Shown here: in pieces, positions 1 through 7,995 of the stretch
Position numbering within the stretch: position 1 is the first letter of the stretch
How the letters are laid out: each line of letters starts with the position of its first letter
From: Parcubacteria group bacterium GW2011_GWA2_47_7
GTDB lineage: Bacteria > Patescibacteriota > Minisyncoccia > Phycocordibacterales > UBA6899
Length of the DNA stretch: 25,330 nt
Direction of reading: 5' to 3'
NCBI GenBank assembly: GCA_000999395.1
Contig: LCOM01000004.1
Span: 1 to 25,330 of the forward strand
The notes under the pieces: generated by a model
What the model was told of the DNA's origin: nothing
Databases searched by the model: none
The model's input: only the letters and a program-made list of their open reading frames with translations
Program-made: the position numbers and the translations under genes

Positions 1-849
1 CATACGACTCGCGGCATTCACGCGCGGACCAATAGTAAAGCCGACATCTTCTTCCGTAAGCTCCGACTGTAATGTGCCTGACTCGCGAAGTAGCGCACGC
101 AACCCCGGCCTCGGAGATTTTCGCAGCACCTTGAGTCCATAATATGCGAGCATACGATTTTCTTTTTGAAGCGGAACCATATCAGCGATCGTCGAGAGCC
201 CTGCCATATCGAGCAACCACTTCTCCCAGCCCTCAGAAATATGCGCAAATTTTCCTCGAGCAAGAATGGCTTGGGTTAATTTAAATGCAACTCCTGCACC
301 ACAGAGCATATCATCCGGATACGTATCACCGTCCTGTTTTGAATTCAAAACCGCGTATGCCGGCGGAAGCACCGACTGGGGAATATGATGATCGGTAATA
401 ATGACATCAATACCGAGCGAATTTGCAAGTGCCACCTCGGGAACGTCAGTGATTCCGCAGTCGACCGTAATGACGAGTGCAACCCCTTCTTTTGCGAACT
501 GCGCGATGGCGTCCTTGTTGAGTCCATACCCTTCGAGGTGTCGATGAGGAATATAGTTTTGCACGTGTGTATATCCTATTTTTTTAAACACATCGTGCAA
601 AATCACTGAACCGGGAATTCCATCGCAATCATAGTCCCCAAAGATAACTATCTCTTCGTCACTCTTTATCGCAAAGAGGATGCGCTCGACCGCCCGTTCC
701 ATGTTGAGTATCAGAAATGGGTCATTTCCATCGCGTTCAAAGTCCGGAGCGATAAATCGCAGCTTTTCCTCAGGATCGAGAATCCCTCTTTTTTCCAAAA
801 GCAGGTTCGTGAGAGGATGTATTGCCGAAAGATCATTCATGAAAACCAT
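1..849 (-). CDS. recJ: Single-stranded-DNA-specific exonuclease RecJ, N-terminal part (gene runs off the left edge)
   Basis: RecJ is a 5'-3' single-strand DNA exonuclease of recombination and repair, a DHH-family phosphoesterase using Mn/Mg. The 283 codons seen contain motif I DYDCDG at residues 72-77 (usual form DYDVDG), motif II VDCG near 129-132, and the family-defining DHH at 153-155 (TDHHIPQ). The frame stays open to base 1, so the C-terminal DHHA1 and OB domains lie outside the window. The start at 849 is chosen because a TGn-CATAGT -10 box ends six bases before it; a second in-frame ATG at 840 is possible. There is no Shine-Dalgarno. It is transcribed divergently from the small gene at 942. 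The DHH family assignment is firm. RecJ rather than an NrnA-type protein is supported by the Glu-rich N-terminal lead-in and the spacing of the three motifs. Confidence 0.93.
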   Translation of the reverse strand, partial: MVFMNDLSAIHPLTNLLLEKRGILDPEEKLRFIAPDFERDGNDPFLILNMERAVERILFAIKSDEEIVIFGDYDCDGIPGSVILHDVFKKIGYTHVQNYIPHRHLEGYGLNKDAIAQFAKEGVALVITVDCGITDVPEVALANSLGIDVIITDHHIPQSVLPPAYAVLNSKQDGDTYPDDMLCGAGVAFKLTQAILARGKFAHISEGWEKWLLDMAGLSTIADMVPLQKENRMLAYYGLKVLRKSPRPGLRALLRESGTLQSELTEEDVGFTIGPRVNAASRM

Positions 850-864
850 ACTACCACTATGCCA
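850..864 (-). promoter_or_regulatory. Extended -10 promoter of recJ, predicted leaderless
   Basis: On the minus strand TGG directly precedes CATAGT (861-856), and six bases then separate this box from the ATG at 849. A start site at the usual distance would fall on or next to the A of the ATG. No convincing -35 is present. The palindrome CCCAATTGGG (873-882) lies just upstream, between the divergent promoters. Confidence 0.45.
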
Positions 865-907
865 TGGGAACACCCAATTGGGACTATCGCTTCAATTTTC
901 TTCCATA

Positions 908-913
908 TATAAT
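908..913 (+). promoter_or_regulatory. -10 box (TATAAT) for the 942-1697 gene pair
   Basis: A perfect TATAAT lies 28 bases before the ATG at 942, predicting a leader of about 22 nt. No good -35 is seen at 16-18 bases. The box is on the opposite strand and about 50 bases away from the recJ promoter. Confidence 0.45.
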
Positions 914-941
914 GACGTTATATCCGCTTAGCATCACTACC

Positions 942-1280
942 ATGTCATTATTTGGACCATCTCGTACGAAGGGAATCACGAAGGACGAACTCATGTTTGT
1001 CCGTGGCGAACTCATGAGCGCATCATTCGGTCACGGCGCGGAAAAACTTTCCTCCTACCAGGTCAACGAACTTATGGAGCAGCTCAACATCGCCCTCGAC
1101 GCTGATAGCTCTGGCGACATTGCGCATGGCTGGGGTCAGGTCAATGCGAGCGAGGCAGCTCAAATCGAAGCAAACGCGGCAAATGGTCGAGGAATAAAAT
1201 ATAGTGCCGCCCAACTTGAGCACATCAAACGCGTCTTTGCAAAATACATCGACATCGATAAACACAAATCACTTTTTTAA
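942..1280 (+). CDS. Small hypothetical protein, 112 aa
   Basis: I do not recognise this family. The predicted protein is soluble, with no signal peptide or membrane segment. It begins MSLFGPSRTKGITKDEL and is mainly helical and charged (EELSSYQVNEL-type heptads around residues 35-50, and AAQLEHIKRVFAKY near the C-terminus). The frame extends upstream to 864, but that extension would cross the TATAAT box at 908-913, so the ATG at 942 is preferred. No Shine-Dalgarno is visible. It is followed after three bases by the HIT gene, so the two are almost certainly co-transcribed. That suggests a housekeeping context but not a specific function. Confidence 0.7.
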   Translation: MSLFGPSRTKGITKDELMFVRGELMSASFGHGAEKLSSYQVNELMEQLNIALDADSSGDIAHGWGQVNASEAAQIEANAANGRGIKYSAAQLEHIKRVFAKYIDIDKHKSLF

Positions 1281-1283
1281 ACC

Positions 1284-1697
1284 ATGGAAAACGACTGTCT
1301 ATTTTGCAAAATCATCAAAGGAGAAATCCCCTCGCACAAGATTTACGAGGACGAATCTACCTACGCGTTTCTCGACATCCATCCCATCAACCGCGGACAT
1401 ACGCTGGTGGTACCCAAAGAGCATCACGAAAACATTTATGATACTCCATCGGAGGTTTTTCAAAGCGTGATGAAAACAGTGCACTTACTTGCTTCAAAAA
1501 TCAAACAAGCGATAGGTTCCGAAGGTATCAATATTGGCATCAACAATGAAAGGGCGGCGGGGCAACTCGTGTTTCACCTCCATGCCCACATCATCCCAAG
1601 GTGGTCTGACGACGGACACATGCACTGGCATGGAAACCCCTATCAGACAGGAGAAATTGAAACCATTAAAGATATCATCACGCAAGAATTCAAATGA
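1284..1697 (+). CDS. HIT family nucleotide hydrolase/transferase (HINT type), 137 aa
   Basis: The histidine triad signature H-L-H-A-H-I-I is at residues 98-104, with H100 the expected nucleophile that forms the nucleotidyl intermediate. The N-terminal DCLFCKIIKGEIP is the classical start of HINT proteins and carries the C5-x2-C8 pair often found in zinc-binding members. FLDIHPINRGHTLVVPKEH is the usual strand-turn segment lining the nucleotide pocket. Length matches the family (110-145 aa). Members hydrolyse phosphoramidates such as AMP-lysine or act on dinucleotides; the physiological substrate cannot be read from sequence. It is second in a two-gene unit, three bases after the preceding stop, and is ended by a strong hairpin. 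Confidence 0.93.
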   Translation: MENDCLFCKIIKGEIPSHKIYEDESTYAFLDIHPINRGHTLVVPKEHHENIYDTPSEVFQSVMKTVHLLASKIKQAIGSEGINIGINNERAAGQLVFHLHAHIIPRWSDDGHMHWHGNPYQTGEIETIKDIITQEFK

Positions 1698-1710
1698 CCG
1701 AGCAATGATA

Positions 1711-1740
1711 AAGATCCCCACATTATGTGGGGATCTTTTG
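1711..1740. terminator. Bidirectional intrinsic terminator between HIT and PLP genes
   Basis: There is a perfect 12-bp stem, AAGATCCCCACA (1711-1722) with TGTGGGGATCTT (1726-1737), and a 3-nt loop. A T run follows on the plus side and a shorter one on the minus side. It sits between convergent genes ending at 1697 (+) and 1758 (-). Confidence 0.88.
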
Positions 1741-1757
1741 TCTATCCAATCGGGAAA

Positions 1758-2972
1758 TTAAACGGTGTAACCTAATCCATGAAGAACTTTTTGGAAACCA
1801 TCAAGCACGAGGGTTCTGTCTCCAGCATAACCGACAGCGATACGGACAAACCCGAACGGAACTGGTGAGAAAGGAAGAGACGGCCACTTTGTCGCCTTGC
1901 TTTGTGCGCGCGCCTCAGTCGTACACCATACATAGGTATGCGAACTTCCGAGGGATACCGCAGCAATGGCAAGTGACATCGGTCCGAGCAGTGGGTCATC
2001 GATGACTGTGCCCTTCATCGCATTCACGAAGCGCACGCCATCGGCTTCTGTCGGAAACGCCACTGAGAGAACTGCACCGCCCATTTCCTTACCGTCTAAA
2101 CCAGAAAGTGCTGCATTCGGGCGAATCGAGCGAATCGACGCAAGCACCGGATAATGAGCACGGAGTCCGGCGCGCTGAAACAAGTTCCCGAGCAATCGTG
2201 CTCGCTCGCTACCTTCGCGTACGCGATCCTCGATCTGACAGAAGCGTTCCGCCATCTCCTGAGCGACCGGAGGGTGGAGCAATGCACCAACAAGTGACGC
2301 CTCTCCATGAAGAGGATGCTGAAGTGCATCCATCAATGCAGAGCTGCCAACCAACGCGCCGCCCATCACGTCTGACCTTCCGCTCACGGATTTAGTCAAA
2401 CTATGCATCACCACGTCGGCACCGAGTGCGAGCGGTCGCATGATAAATGGAGTGAAGGTATTGTCGATAACAAGTAGCGCCCCTTTGGACTTTTTTCGAC
2501 GAATCAGCGCGAGCATTGCGACATCAGTCACCACAGTCTCCGGATTCGATACGCTTTCCGCATAGATGATCTTCGTATTCTTGCGGCATGCACGCAAAAC
2601 GTCGGCATGGTCGGTCACATCGACGATGCTAACCTTGAGCCGAAGTTTATGCGCAAGCATTGCGAGCTGTCCACGTGTCCCACCATAGATACGGCTCGAA
2701 ACAACGATATGGTCACCAACGCTCAGTCGGGCAAAGAATAGCGTGAATGTCGCAGAGATACCACTTGCAAATACGAGCGCCTTTTCGCCACCCTCCATGT
2801 GCGCGAGACGCGTGCATAGGTCCCCATAATTTGGGTGACCAAAACGTCCATACAAATATTCACCCTCGGGAAGTCCTCCCGCGAATACCTCTGCGATCCG
2901 CTCCGCGTCATCAAACCCAAATGTCACAGATGGATAGAGCGGGGTATTCACACCTAGCCGATAATCTGTCAT
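1758..2972 (-). CDS. Cys/Met metabolism PLP-dependent enzyme (cystathionine gamma-synthase / methionine gamma-lyase family), 404 aa
   Basis: This is a fold-type I aminotransferase-like enzyme of trans-sulfuration. With the start used here, the PLP Schiff-base lysine is K194 in HSLTKSVSGRSDVMGG and D170 in LVIDNTF pairs with the pyridine nitrogen. Y41/R43 in YLYGRFGHPNYGD correspond to the cofactor-phosphate Tyr and Arg of the neighbouring subunit. YAESVSNPE is the conserved strand before them. Length is normal (380-420). An open frame reaches a TTG at 2984, but GGAG at 2979-2982 stands six bases before the ATG at 2972, which decides the start. Sequence alone cannot separate synthase, beta/gamma-lyase and sulfhydrylase. 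The third gene of the minus-strand block after tpiA-pgk, it is probably expressed partly from its own promoter. Confidence 0.9.
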   Translation of the reverse strand: MTDYRLGVNTPLYPSVTFGFDDAERIAEVFAGGLPEGEYLYGRFGHPNYGDLCTRLAHMEGGEKALVFASGISATFTLFFARLSVGDHIVVSSRIYGGTRGQLAMLAHKLRLKVSIVDVTDHADVLRACRKNTKIIYAESVSNPETVVTDVAMLALIRRKKSKGALLVIDNTFTPFIMRPLALGADVVMHSLTKSVSGRSDVMGGALVGSSALMDALQHPLHGEASLVGALLHPPVAQEMAERFCQIEDRVREGSERARLLGNLFQRAGLRAHYPVLASIRSIRPNAALSGLDGKEMGGAVLSVAFPTEADGVRFVNAMKGTVIDDPLLGPMSLAIAAVSLGSSHTYVWCTTEARAQSKATKWPSLPFSPVPFGFVRIAVGYAGDRTLVLDGFQKVLHGLGYTV

Positions 2973-2978
2973 TTCATT

Positions 2979-3034
2979 CTCCAAAAAAGAGATGCATCCT
3001 AGTTAAAACTATATTGCTTCATCCAAAATGTAAA
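2979..3034 (-). promoter_or_regulatory. Promoter candidate and Shine-Dalgarno of the PLP gene
   Basis: TTTACA (3034-3029) and TATAGT (3013-3008) are separated by 15 bases, a short spacer. They are followed by GGAG (2982-2979) six bases from the ATG at 2972. The -35 candidate overlaps the 3' arm of the hairpin at 3030-3064. The ribosome binding site is clear; the promoter is tentative. Confidence 0.4.
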
Positions 3035-3064
3035 GGCATCCGAAGCTTCTTCGGGTGTCTTTAC
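3030..3064 (-). terminator. Hairpin after pgk, possible attenuating terminator
   Basis: Two 16-base arms flank a 3-base loop between pgk and the PLP gene. On the minus strand (the transcribed one) there are two mismatches, and the tail is ATTTTGG, only a short U run. Read as plus-strand RNA, the same arms pair fully with two G-U pairs. It could be a weak terminator for tpiA-pgk or a structure protecting the 3' end of their mRNA. Confidence 0.45.
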
Positions 3065-3084
3065 TAAAGCCAAAAATTGCTGAG

Positions 3085-4218
3085 TTACTTTTGCAAAGCT
3101 TCTATACCCGGAAGGGTTTCATTGGCGAGATAATCAAGCATCGCCCCGCCGCCCGTAGAAACAAAAGAGAATTTATCCATCATTCCCATTTCACCGATGA
3201 GCGCGACGGTGTCTCCACCCCCAATAATGGAAGTCGCACGACTTCCGGAAATAAGCGAAAGTAATTCGCGTGTTCCATCCGTAAACCCGTCTTCATAAAA
3301 TCCAAGTGGCCCATTCCACACAATAAGCTTGGCAGCACCCACCACTGACTCGAGGCTCTTCGCTGTCTCTCGCCCAATATCAACAATCATATCGCTTGCA
3401 ACAACTCGGTCTGCGGAGCGCTCCATCGAACCAGCACCATTTTTGACGACAACATCGGTGGGAAGAATGAGCCTGTCGCTCACAAGGAGCTCTGTTAAAC
3501 CATCAAGCTCTCCCGCATCGTACACTGATGATCCAATTTCATATCCTTTCGCTTTAAACAGATTATTGACGATAGCCCCGGCAACGAAGACATGGTCGGC
3601 GATGCCGATAAATTTTTTGAGCAGTGGCATTTTTGTTGAAATCTTTGCCCCACCGAGCACAAAAAGGAAGGGGTGTTCCGGCTCAAAAGCAACCGCGAGG
3701 CGCTCAACCTCTTCTTCGAGCTGAAATCCGGCAAAGTGCGGAAGAAGTGCAGGTACTCCCACAACTGAAGCGTGGGCACGATGCGACACAGAAAATGCAT
3801 CATTTACGTAGATGTCTCCAAGCGATGCAATGTATTTCGCGAACTCCAAATCATTTTCCTCTTCGCCCTTGCTGTGGCGGAGATTTTCAAGTAAAAGCAC
3901 ATCTCCATTTTCCATTTCTCTTGTGAGTCGTTCATTTTCAGAGCTTTGCAGTGTGGAAAGAAATGTGACCTGAAACTTCGTATTTAAATACTCCGCTATC
4001 GGAGCGAGTGTGTCGGTCGGCTTCCCTTTTCCGATATGACTCAAAATGATGACGCGCGCACCCTGCTCGCGCAAGTAGTTCAAGGTCGGCAAAGATTGTT
4101 CAATGCGAAAGGGGTCACGAATAGATCCATCCTCAAGTGGAACATTCAAATCGAGACGAAGTAATACGCGTTTTCCGGCGATATCCGAACATTCTTTTAT
4201 TGATGGGAGTAGTGTCAT
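3085..4218 (-). CDS. pgk: Phosphoglycerate kinase, 377 aa
   Basis: It catalyses 1,3-bisphosphoglycerate + ADP <-> 3-phosphoglycerate + ATP in glycolysis. The N-terminal substrate domain shows RVLLRLDLNVPL (D23 and N25 region) and ILSHIGKGK, a variant of the usual SHLGRPKG. The hinge region has LFVLGGAKISTK, and the nucleotide domain has SIIGGGDTVALI and, at the C-terminus, FVSTGGGAMLDYL. At 377 residues it is slightly shorter than the common 390-415, but all motifs are present. Its ATG (4218-4216) overlaps the tpiA stop as ATGA, so translation is probably coupled and no separate promoter is needed. It is cytoplasmic. Confidence 0.97.
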   Translation of the reverse strand: MTLLPSIKECSDIAGKRVLLRLDLNVPLEDGSIRDPFRIEQSLPTLNYLREQGARVIILSHIGKGKPTDTLAPIAEYLNTKFQVTFLSTLQSSENERLTREMENGDVLLLENLRHSKGEEENDLEFAKYIASLGDIYVNDAFSVSHRAHASVVGVPALLPHFAGFQLEEEVERLAVAFEPEHPFLFVLGGAKISTKMPLLKKFIGIADHVFVAGAIVNNLFKAKGYEIGSSVYDAGELDGLTELLVSDRLILPTDVVVKNGAGSMERSADRVVASDMIVDIGRETAKSLESVVGAAKLIVWNGPLGFYEDGFTDGTRELLSLISGSRATSIIGGGDTVALIGEMGMMDKFSFVSTGGGAMLDYLANETLPGIEALQK

Positions 4219-4982
4219 CGCGGTTTAACGCTATTTGCAAGACGAATAACTTCACCAAATTTTTCAGGATTGAGACTTACACGCCCAATCAAAAATCCGT
4301 CAGCCTCCGCCTCCCGCAAAAATCCTTCGGCATTCAGATCGTCAACAGAACCACCATAGAGCACGGGTATCGCGAACGCGGCTTTTTTGCCAAAATGTTC
4401 TGCAAGATAACGCCGTATCAAAATGCTCATCTCGCGAAAGTCCGCAGGAGTCGCGACACGTTTCGCAGAAGACCCAATTGCCCAAATGGGCTCATAGGCA
4501 ACAATAAGCTGCTTCGATGCATTTCTGGGAAATAGCGCAAGTGATGCGCGAAGTTGATTACTCACCTCAGTAAAATATCCACCATGCTCATCTCGCTCTT
4601 TTTCACCAACACAGAGAATAGTTATGAGTTTGTTTCTGAGCGCACCTACGGTCTTCTCGGCTATATCAGCATTGGTCTCCCCCATCGCCCTGCGCTCAGA
4701 GTGACCGAGTATGACATATGTCGCTCCCGTAGACTTGAGTGCTCGTGATGAAATCTCTCCCGTTCGAGCCCCTTCATCATCTTTATGACAATTTTGTCCA
4801 CCAACACTCATTTTCGATTTTCCTCCAAGAACCACGAGTGGCGCCACAAAGAGCGCGGGAACACAAAGCACAACTTTCGCACGGGTGACACCCCTCGCCA
4901 CCTTCTTTATTCCGCCGAAGATAAACTTCGCTTCCTTCAGTGAGCTGGGATACATCTTCCAATTTCCGATGATGAATTTCAT
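4215..4982 (-). CDS. tpiA: Triosephosphate isomerase, 255 aa
   Basis: It interconverts dihydroxyacetone phosphate and glyceraldehyde 3-phosphate. Catalytic residues are all in place: N7 and K9 in GNWKMY, H94 in ILGHSERR, and E164 in VAYEPIWAIG. The phosphate-binding loop 6 follows E164, and YGGSVDDLN (209-217) is the conserved second phosphate site. Length is normal for a bacterial enzyme. The start at 4982 is fixed by the GNWK position and by an extended -10 box ending six bases upstream. The first gene of the tpiA-pgk operon, it overlaps pgk by four bases. There is no Shine-Dalgarno, as expected if the mRNA is leaderless. Confidence 0.97.
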   Translation of the reverse strand: MKFIIGNWKMYPSSLKEAKFIFGGIKKVARGVTRAKVVLCVPALFVAPLVVLGGKSKMSVGGQNCHKDDEGARTGEISSRALKSTGATYVILGHSERRAMGETNADIAEKTVGALRNKLITILCVGEKERDEHGGYFTEVSNQLRASLALFPRNASKQLIVAYEPIWAIGSSAKRVATPADFREMSILIRRYLAEHFGKKAAFAIPVLYGGSVDDLNAEGFLREAEADGFLIGRVSLNPEKFGEVIRLANSVKPR

Positions 4983-4988
4983 TGATGG

Positions 4989-5016
4989 ATTATATCACCA
5001 ATGCCGACGCGACCAA
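4989..5016 (-). promoter_or_regulatory. Promoter of tpiA-pgk: extended -10, predicted leaderless
   Basis: On the minus strand TGA-TATAAT (-10 at 4994-4989) is followed by exactly six bases (CCATCA) and then the tpiA ATG. A weak -35 TTGGTC lies at 5016-5011 with a 16-base spacer. Initiation at the usual distance would place +1 on the A of the ATG. Confidence 0.7.
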
Positions 5017-5034
5017 ATAGCCATTTTTTATATC

Positions 5035-6906
5035 CTAGTACTCACTCCAACGACTTGAATTCCATGCACCCAAAATCGGAACCCCGGCTGAAAATATGTT
5101 AAGATTTTTGACCTTAGCATCATAGACAATTTGTGCATTTTCATGGAGATATATCTTATGTCCCACCACGGCAGTAAGATGAGCGTTGTTTAATATCCTT
5201 ACCAACCCATTCGCAGCATAGAAGAGTGCCGAATCAACATTGTTTGCTAACGAAATAGCACTGTAATTAGGTGCACAGTCAGTTCCACTTATACCGTCGC
5301 AACCAGTTTTGGTTGAAAGTATCATAATAAAGCTCGATGGATCACCAGAGCCCGCGACGGTGACATTATTTGATAAATCAACATATCCATCAACAACAAT
5401 CAGGCAACTATTCGCACCGTATGCGTCGCCACACCGAAGCAGTGCGTTGTTATTCGGATTAAAATGTCCATGCACATAAATAGTGCCGGTGACATTAAGA
5501 ATAGCACCATTATTGGGAGTGAGATTTCCGGTAATCTCAATTGGGCCAAGCGATTGCGTGCCGGAGAATACTTTATTTCCAGTGAATGTTCCACCTGCGT
5601 AGGCATCATTCATCCACCCCCGAATTATTGCATCTGTGATTGGAAGCGGTACTATCGGTGGAGTCGGATAATTTGAATGACAGGGAGGTTCGGTGCCCGG
5701 GTTACAGTTAGAACTGCTTGGTCCAACACTAGAGCCGACAATATTCGCATAATATGCGTCACCGTCGATATCTGCATCAGCAATTGACTGTGCCTTTGCC
5801 GACCCTGTTACGTGAACCCCAAAAATCTGACTAATGCCCTCGCCGAGATTGATGTGAAAGCCAAAATCTCCCGGAAGTGCTGACCACGCCCCAGATGTTG
5901 ACCAATCTGCCTTTGACGCCGCCGAGCCGTTACTATAAGTACTCGCAGCACCACGACACCAAAGCCAATACTTGTTCGTACTGGCCGTGCCATCGAGTAC
6001 AATCCAATATTTTGTTGTAGGCTGAAGAATAGGCGGCGTCGCAAAAATAAATTCAACATTAGGCGTTCCGTATCCCGTTGATACTGGTTGAGTGTAAGTA
6101 AAGGACTTACTTCCGTTTGCGATAGCGGTTGTTTTGGGTTGGTTCGCCCCATTATCCTCGGCAATATGGATATTTCCATTCGTGGCGTTACCACTCCGAC
6201 TCATAAATAATGTCACACTATACAATTTTGAAGGTGTATCCGTGCTGATGATGAAACTTTGCGCCAAATCATATGGGCTGTTGTGCCCTGCCTCTACCGA
6301 CACGTCCGGAGCGGAACACTTTACGACACCAACCATCCCAGCAGTTGCAGGGGTCGAACTGGCCATCGGGTCCGGTGCAACGCTCGATGCTGAGATAGCG
6401 TTCCCCCTAATAATGCCTGACCCAATAATACTTCCGTTTGCATACACATCACCAGTGTCCAATGGTCCGGTAATCTGTGAGCCATTCTCCAAAATCATAC
6501 CCCCATTACCAACCTGTGCGGCATAGAGAAACGGAGCGTTTACGCTACGGGTTACATGGAGATAGAGCTTGCGATACTCATTGCTCGATTCTCCCGTCAC
6601 GAATATCTCTTTGTCTGTAGCAGAATTGTCGGTGACAGTGACAACTGCCGTGGCACCATTAAGGGTGATTGTCTCTCCTGCCGTCTGAGTTTTTCCCGAA
6701 GCGATGCGATAAAAAGCGTCCTCAATCCCCGCTTCAGCGGCCACATAGGCAAATTTTGATGCTGAAAGTGTACGGTATGTACGCAATTCAGAGAGGGCGC
6801 CAAATGTTGCCGTCTGTACAATCGTGAGCGAAATAGCAATGAAAAAAAATACGAGGATAAGAAGTGCTGCGCCACGCTGTCTATTTTTAAGGGAATGCTT
6901 TGTCAT
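5035..6906 (-). CDS. Large PilX-like surface protein with nested anchor-type domain, 623 aa
   Basis: The N-terminus is prepilin-like: basic leader ending NRQRG, then AALLILVFFFIAISLTIV as a hydrophobic helix. There is no Glu at +5, as in PilX/GspK-type pilins. The conserved AYVAAEAGIEDAFYRI (about 53-68) is typical of PilX N-terminal proteins. Residues 130-175 and 370-600 are Gly/Asn-rich short-strand repeats (NGSIIGSG, GNLTPNNGA, LSNNVTVAG) suggesting a beta-helix or bactofilin-like stack. Residues about 200-355 look like an inserted beta-sandwich module (LAQSFIISTDTPSKLYSVTL, TKYWIVLDG). Probably a filament-associated or cell-surface protein, last in its pilus unit, nine bases after the preceding gene. 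Its function (tip, adhesin) is inferred. Confidence 0.72.
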   Translation of the reverse strand: MTKHSLKNRQRGAALLILVFFFIAISLTIVQTATFGALSELRTYRTLSASKFAYVAAEAGIEDAFYRIASGKTQTAGETITLNGATAVVTVTDNSATDKEIFVTGESSNEYRKLYLHVTRSVNAPFLYAAQVGNGGMILENGSQITGPLDTGDVYANGSIIGSGIIRGNAISASSVAPDPMASSTPATAGMVGVVKCSAPDVSVEAGHNSPYDLAQSFIISTDTPSKLYSVTLFMSRSGNATNGNIHIAEDNGANQPKTTAIANGSKSFTYTQPVSTGYGTPNVEFIFATPPILQPTTKYWIVLDGTASTNKYWLWCRGAASTYSNGSAASKADWSTSGAWSALPGDFGFHINLGEGISQIFGVHVTGSAKAQSIADADIDGDAYYANIVGSSVGPSSSNCNPGTEPPCHSNYPTPPIVPLPITDAIIRGWMNDAYAGGTFTGNKVFSGTQSLGPIEITGNLTPNNGAILNVTGTIYVHGHFNPNNNALLRCGDAYGANSCLIVVDGYVDLSNNVTVAGSGDPSSFIMILSTKTGCDGISGTDCAPNYSAISLANNVDSALFYAANGLVRILNNAHLTAVVGHKIYLHENAQIVYDAKVKNLNIFSAGVPILGAWNSSRWSEY

Positions 6907-6915
6907 GATAAAAAA

Positions 6916-7452
6916 TTAATATGAGCCGCGCGCAATGACCGTGTCGTAAAAATGATCCGTATCGGTAATCTTTCCCCGCGATGCAGTAATATGCAAATCA
7001 ATCTTAATCGCTTCCGCGCTCCCCATAGAAATAAAATTAAATAATACACCACTTACTGACGTCTGCGATGAAAGAAGAGAACCCTGATCAACCAACGACC
7101 CAGGGTCAGCACCCTCGAAGAGGTGAAGTGCATCTCCCACCATTGCATACTGAACCGTAAGCGCAACTCCGGCCTTGTTTACTGTTTGGAGTGTCAATTG
7201 ACCAGGGCTTGCATTAAAATTGCTGTTTACCTGATCAATTGATGTCGCACTCTTGATGTCGCGAGTCAGGCGCTCCATAATCTTTACCGACGAATCATTA
7301 ATGTCACGCGATATGCGAAGGTTATTGAATGCACTGACGGTCTGAAACATGATATTGAGTGTCATGGCTGAAATGAACGAGAAAAGTGTAACGTAGATGA
7401 GCACCTCGAGTAAGGAGAATCCAGAACGCGTTTTGAAAAAAAGTTTATGCAT
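6916..7452 (-). CDS. GspJ/PilW-like prepilin, 178 aa
   Basis: A minor pseudopilin. Leader MHKLFFKTRSG is followed by FSLLEVLIYVTLFSFISAMT: prepilin peptidase cleavage after Gly11, mature Phe1 and Glu5, all canonical. The rest has a GspJ/PilW look (NDSSVKIMERLTRDIKSATSI just after the helix, then beta-rich sequence). The open frame continues upstream to 7488, but the ATG at 7452 gives a normal 11-residue leader and lies one base after the stop of the preceding gene (TGA-T-ATG), indicating coupling. Third gene of the second pilus unit; exported and assembled at the inner membrane. Confidence 0.8.
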   Translation of the reverse strand: MHKLFFKTRSGFSLLEVLIYVTLFSFISAMTLNIMFQTVSAFNNLRISRDINDSSVKIMERLTRDIKSATSIDQVNSNFNASPGQLTLQTVNKAGVALTVQYAMVGDALHLFEGADPGSLVDQGSLLSSQTSVSGVLFNFISMGSAEAIKIDLHITASRGKITDTDHFYDTVIARGSY

Positions 7453-7453
7453 A

Positions 7454-7966
7454 TCAATTGCTGAAAAGATCAGTAATATATGTCTCAACCGTTTTTGTGC
7501 TTACTGTTCCGCTTTTGGTATTCCAAGAAACAGTGACGGTGATCTTTCGTGTTCCCGGGTCATTAAACCCCCCACCGGATAGATCGATGTCATCATTACC
7601 GGTCCTCTTCACCTCTTCCAATACAAAATATCGCTCGTAGACATCTTCTACTAAAACCGAAGTTGTAGTCGTCCCCCATTTCGTGCCATCCCAACTCAAA
7701 TAATAGTGTGTTCCTGGCGTAAGCGGTGCAATGTTGTTTGACCAACTTTCATCGCGCAAAAGTTTTACTGCCTCAATACCCTCCTCAAGCAAAAATCCGG
7801 ACTGAATATGACTTGTGGTCTGATGGCTCACATCAAGCGCCGACTTGTAGTAATAGAAATTCGCTACAATAAAAACAGAGAGCATGCCAATTCCAAGAAT
7901 GATCTCAATAACAGTGAATCCAGCAAGACGGACTGACTGATATCTTGATGTAATACTTTTTTTCAT
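7454..7966 (-). CDS. PilV/GspI-like prepilin, 170 aa
   Basis: The N-terminus MKKSITSRYQSVRLAG is followed by FTVIEIILGIGMLSVFIVANFYY: Gly/Phe cleavage site and Glu at +5, then a single hydrophobic helix. Directly after the helix come QSGFLLEEGIEAVKLLRDESW, the usual PilV-like pattern, and a beta-rich C-terminal domain (KITVTVSWNTKSG). Probably a minor pilin used in priming the filament. It lies 29 bases after the GspH-like gene and one base before the GspJ-like gene. The V/I class assignment is by pattern only. Confidence 0.8.
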   Translation of the reverse strand: MKKSITSRYQSVRLAGFTVIEIILGIGMLSVFIVANFYYYKSALDVSHQTTSHIQSGFLLEEGIEAVKLLRDESWSNNIAPLTPGTHYYLSWDGTKWGTTTTSVLVEDVYERYFVLEEVKRTGNDDIDLSGGGFNDPGTRKITVTVSWNTKSGTVSTKTVETYITDLFSN

Positions 7967-7995
7967 GCTTATTGTGGTGAGCTATTTTCAGTGTA

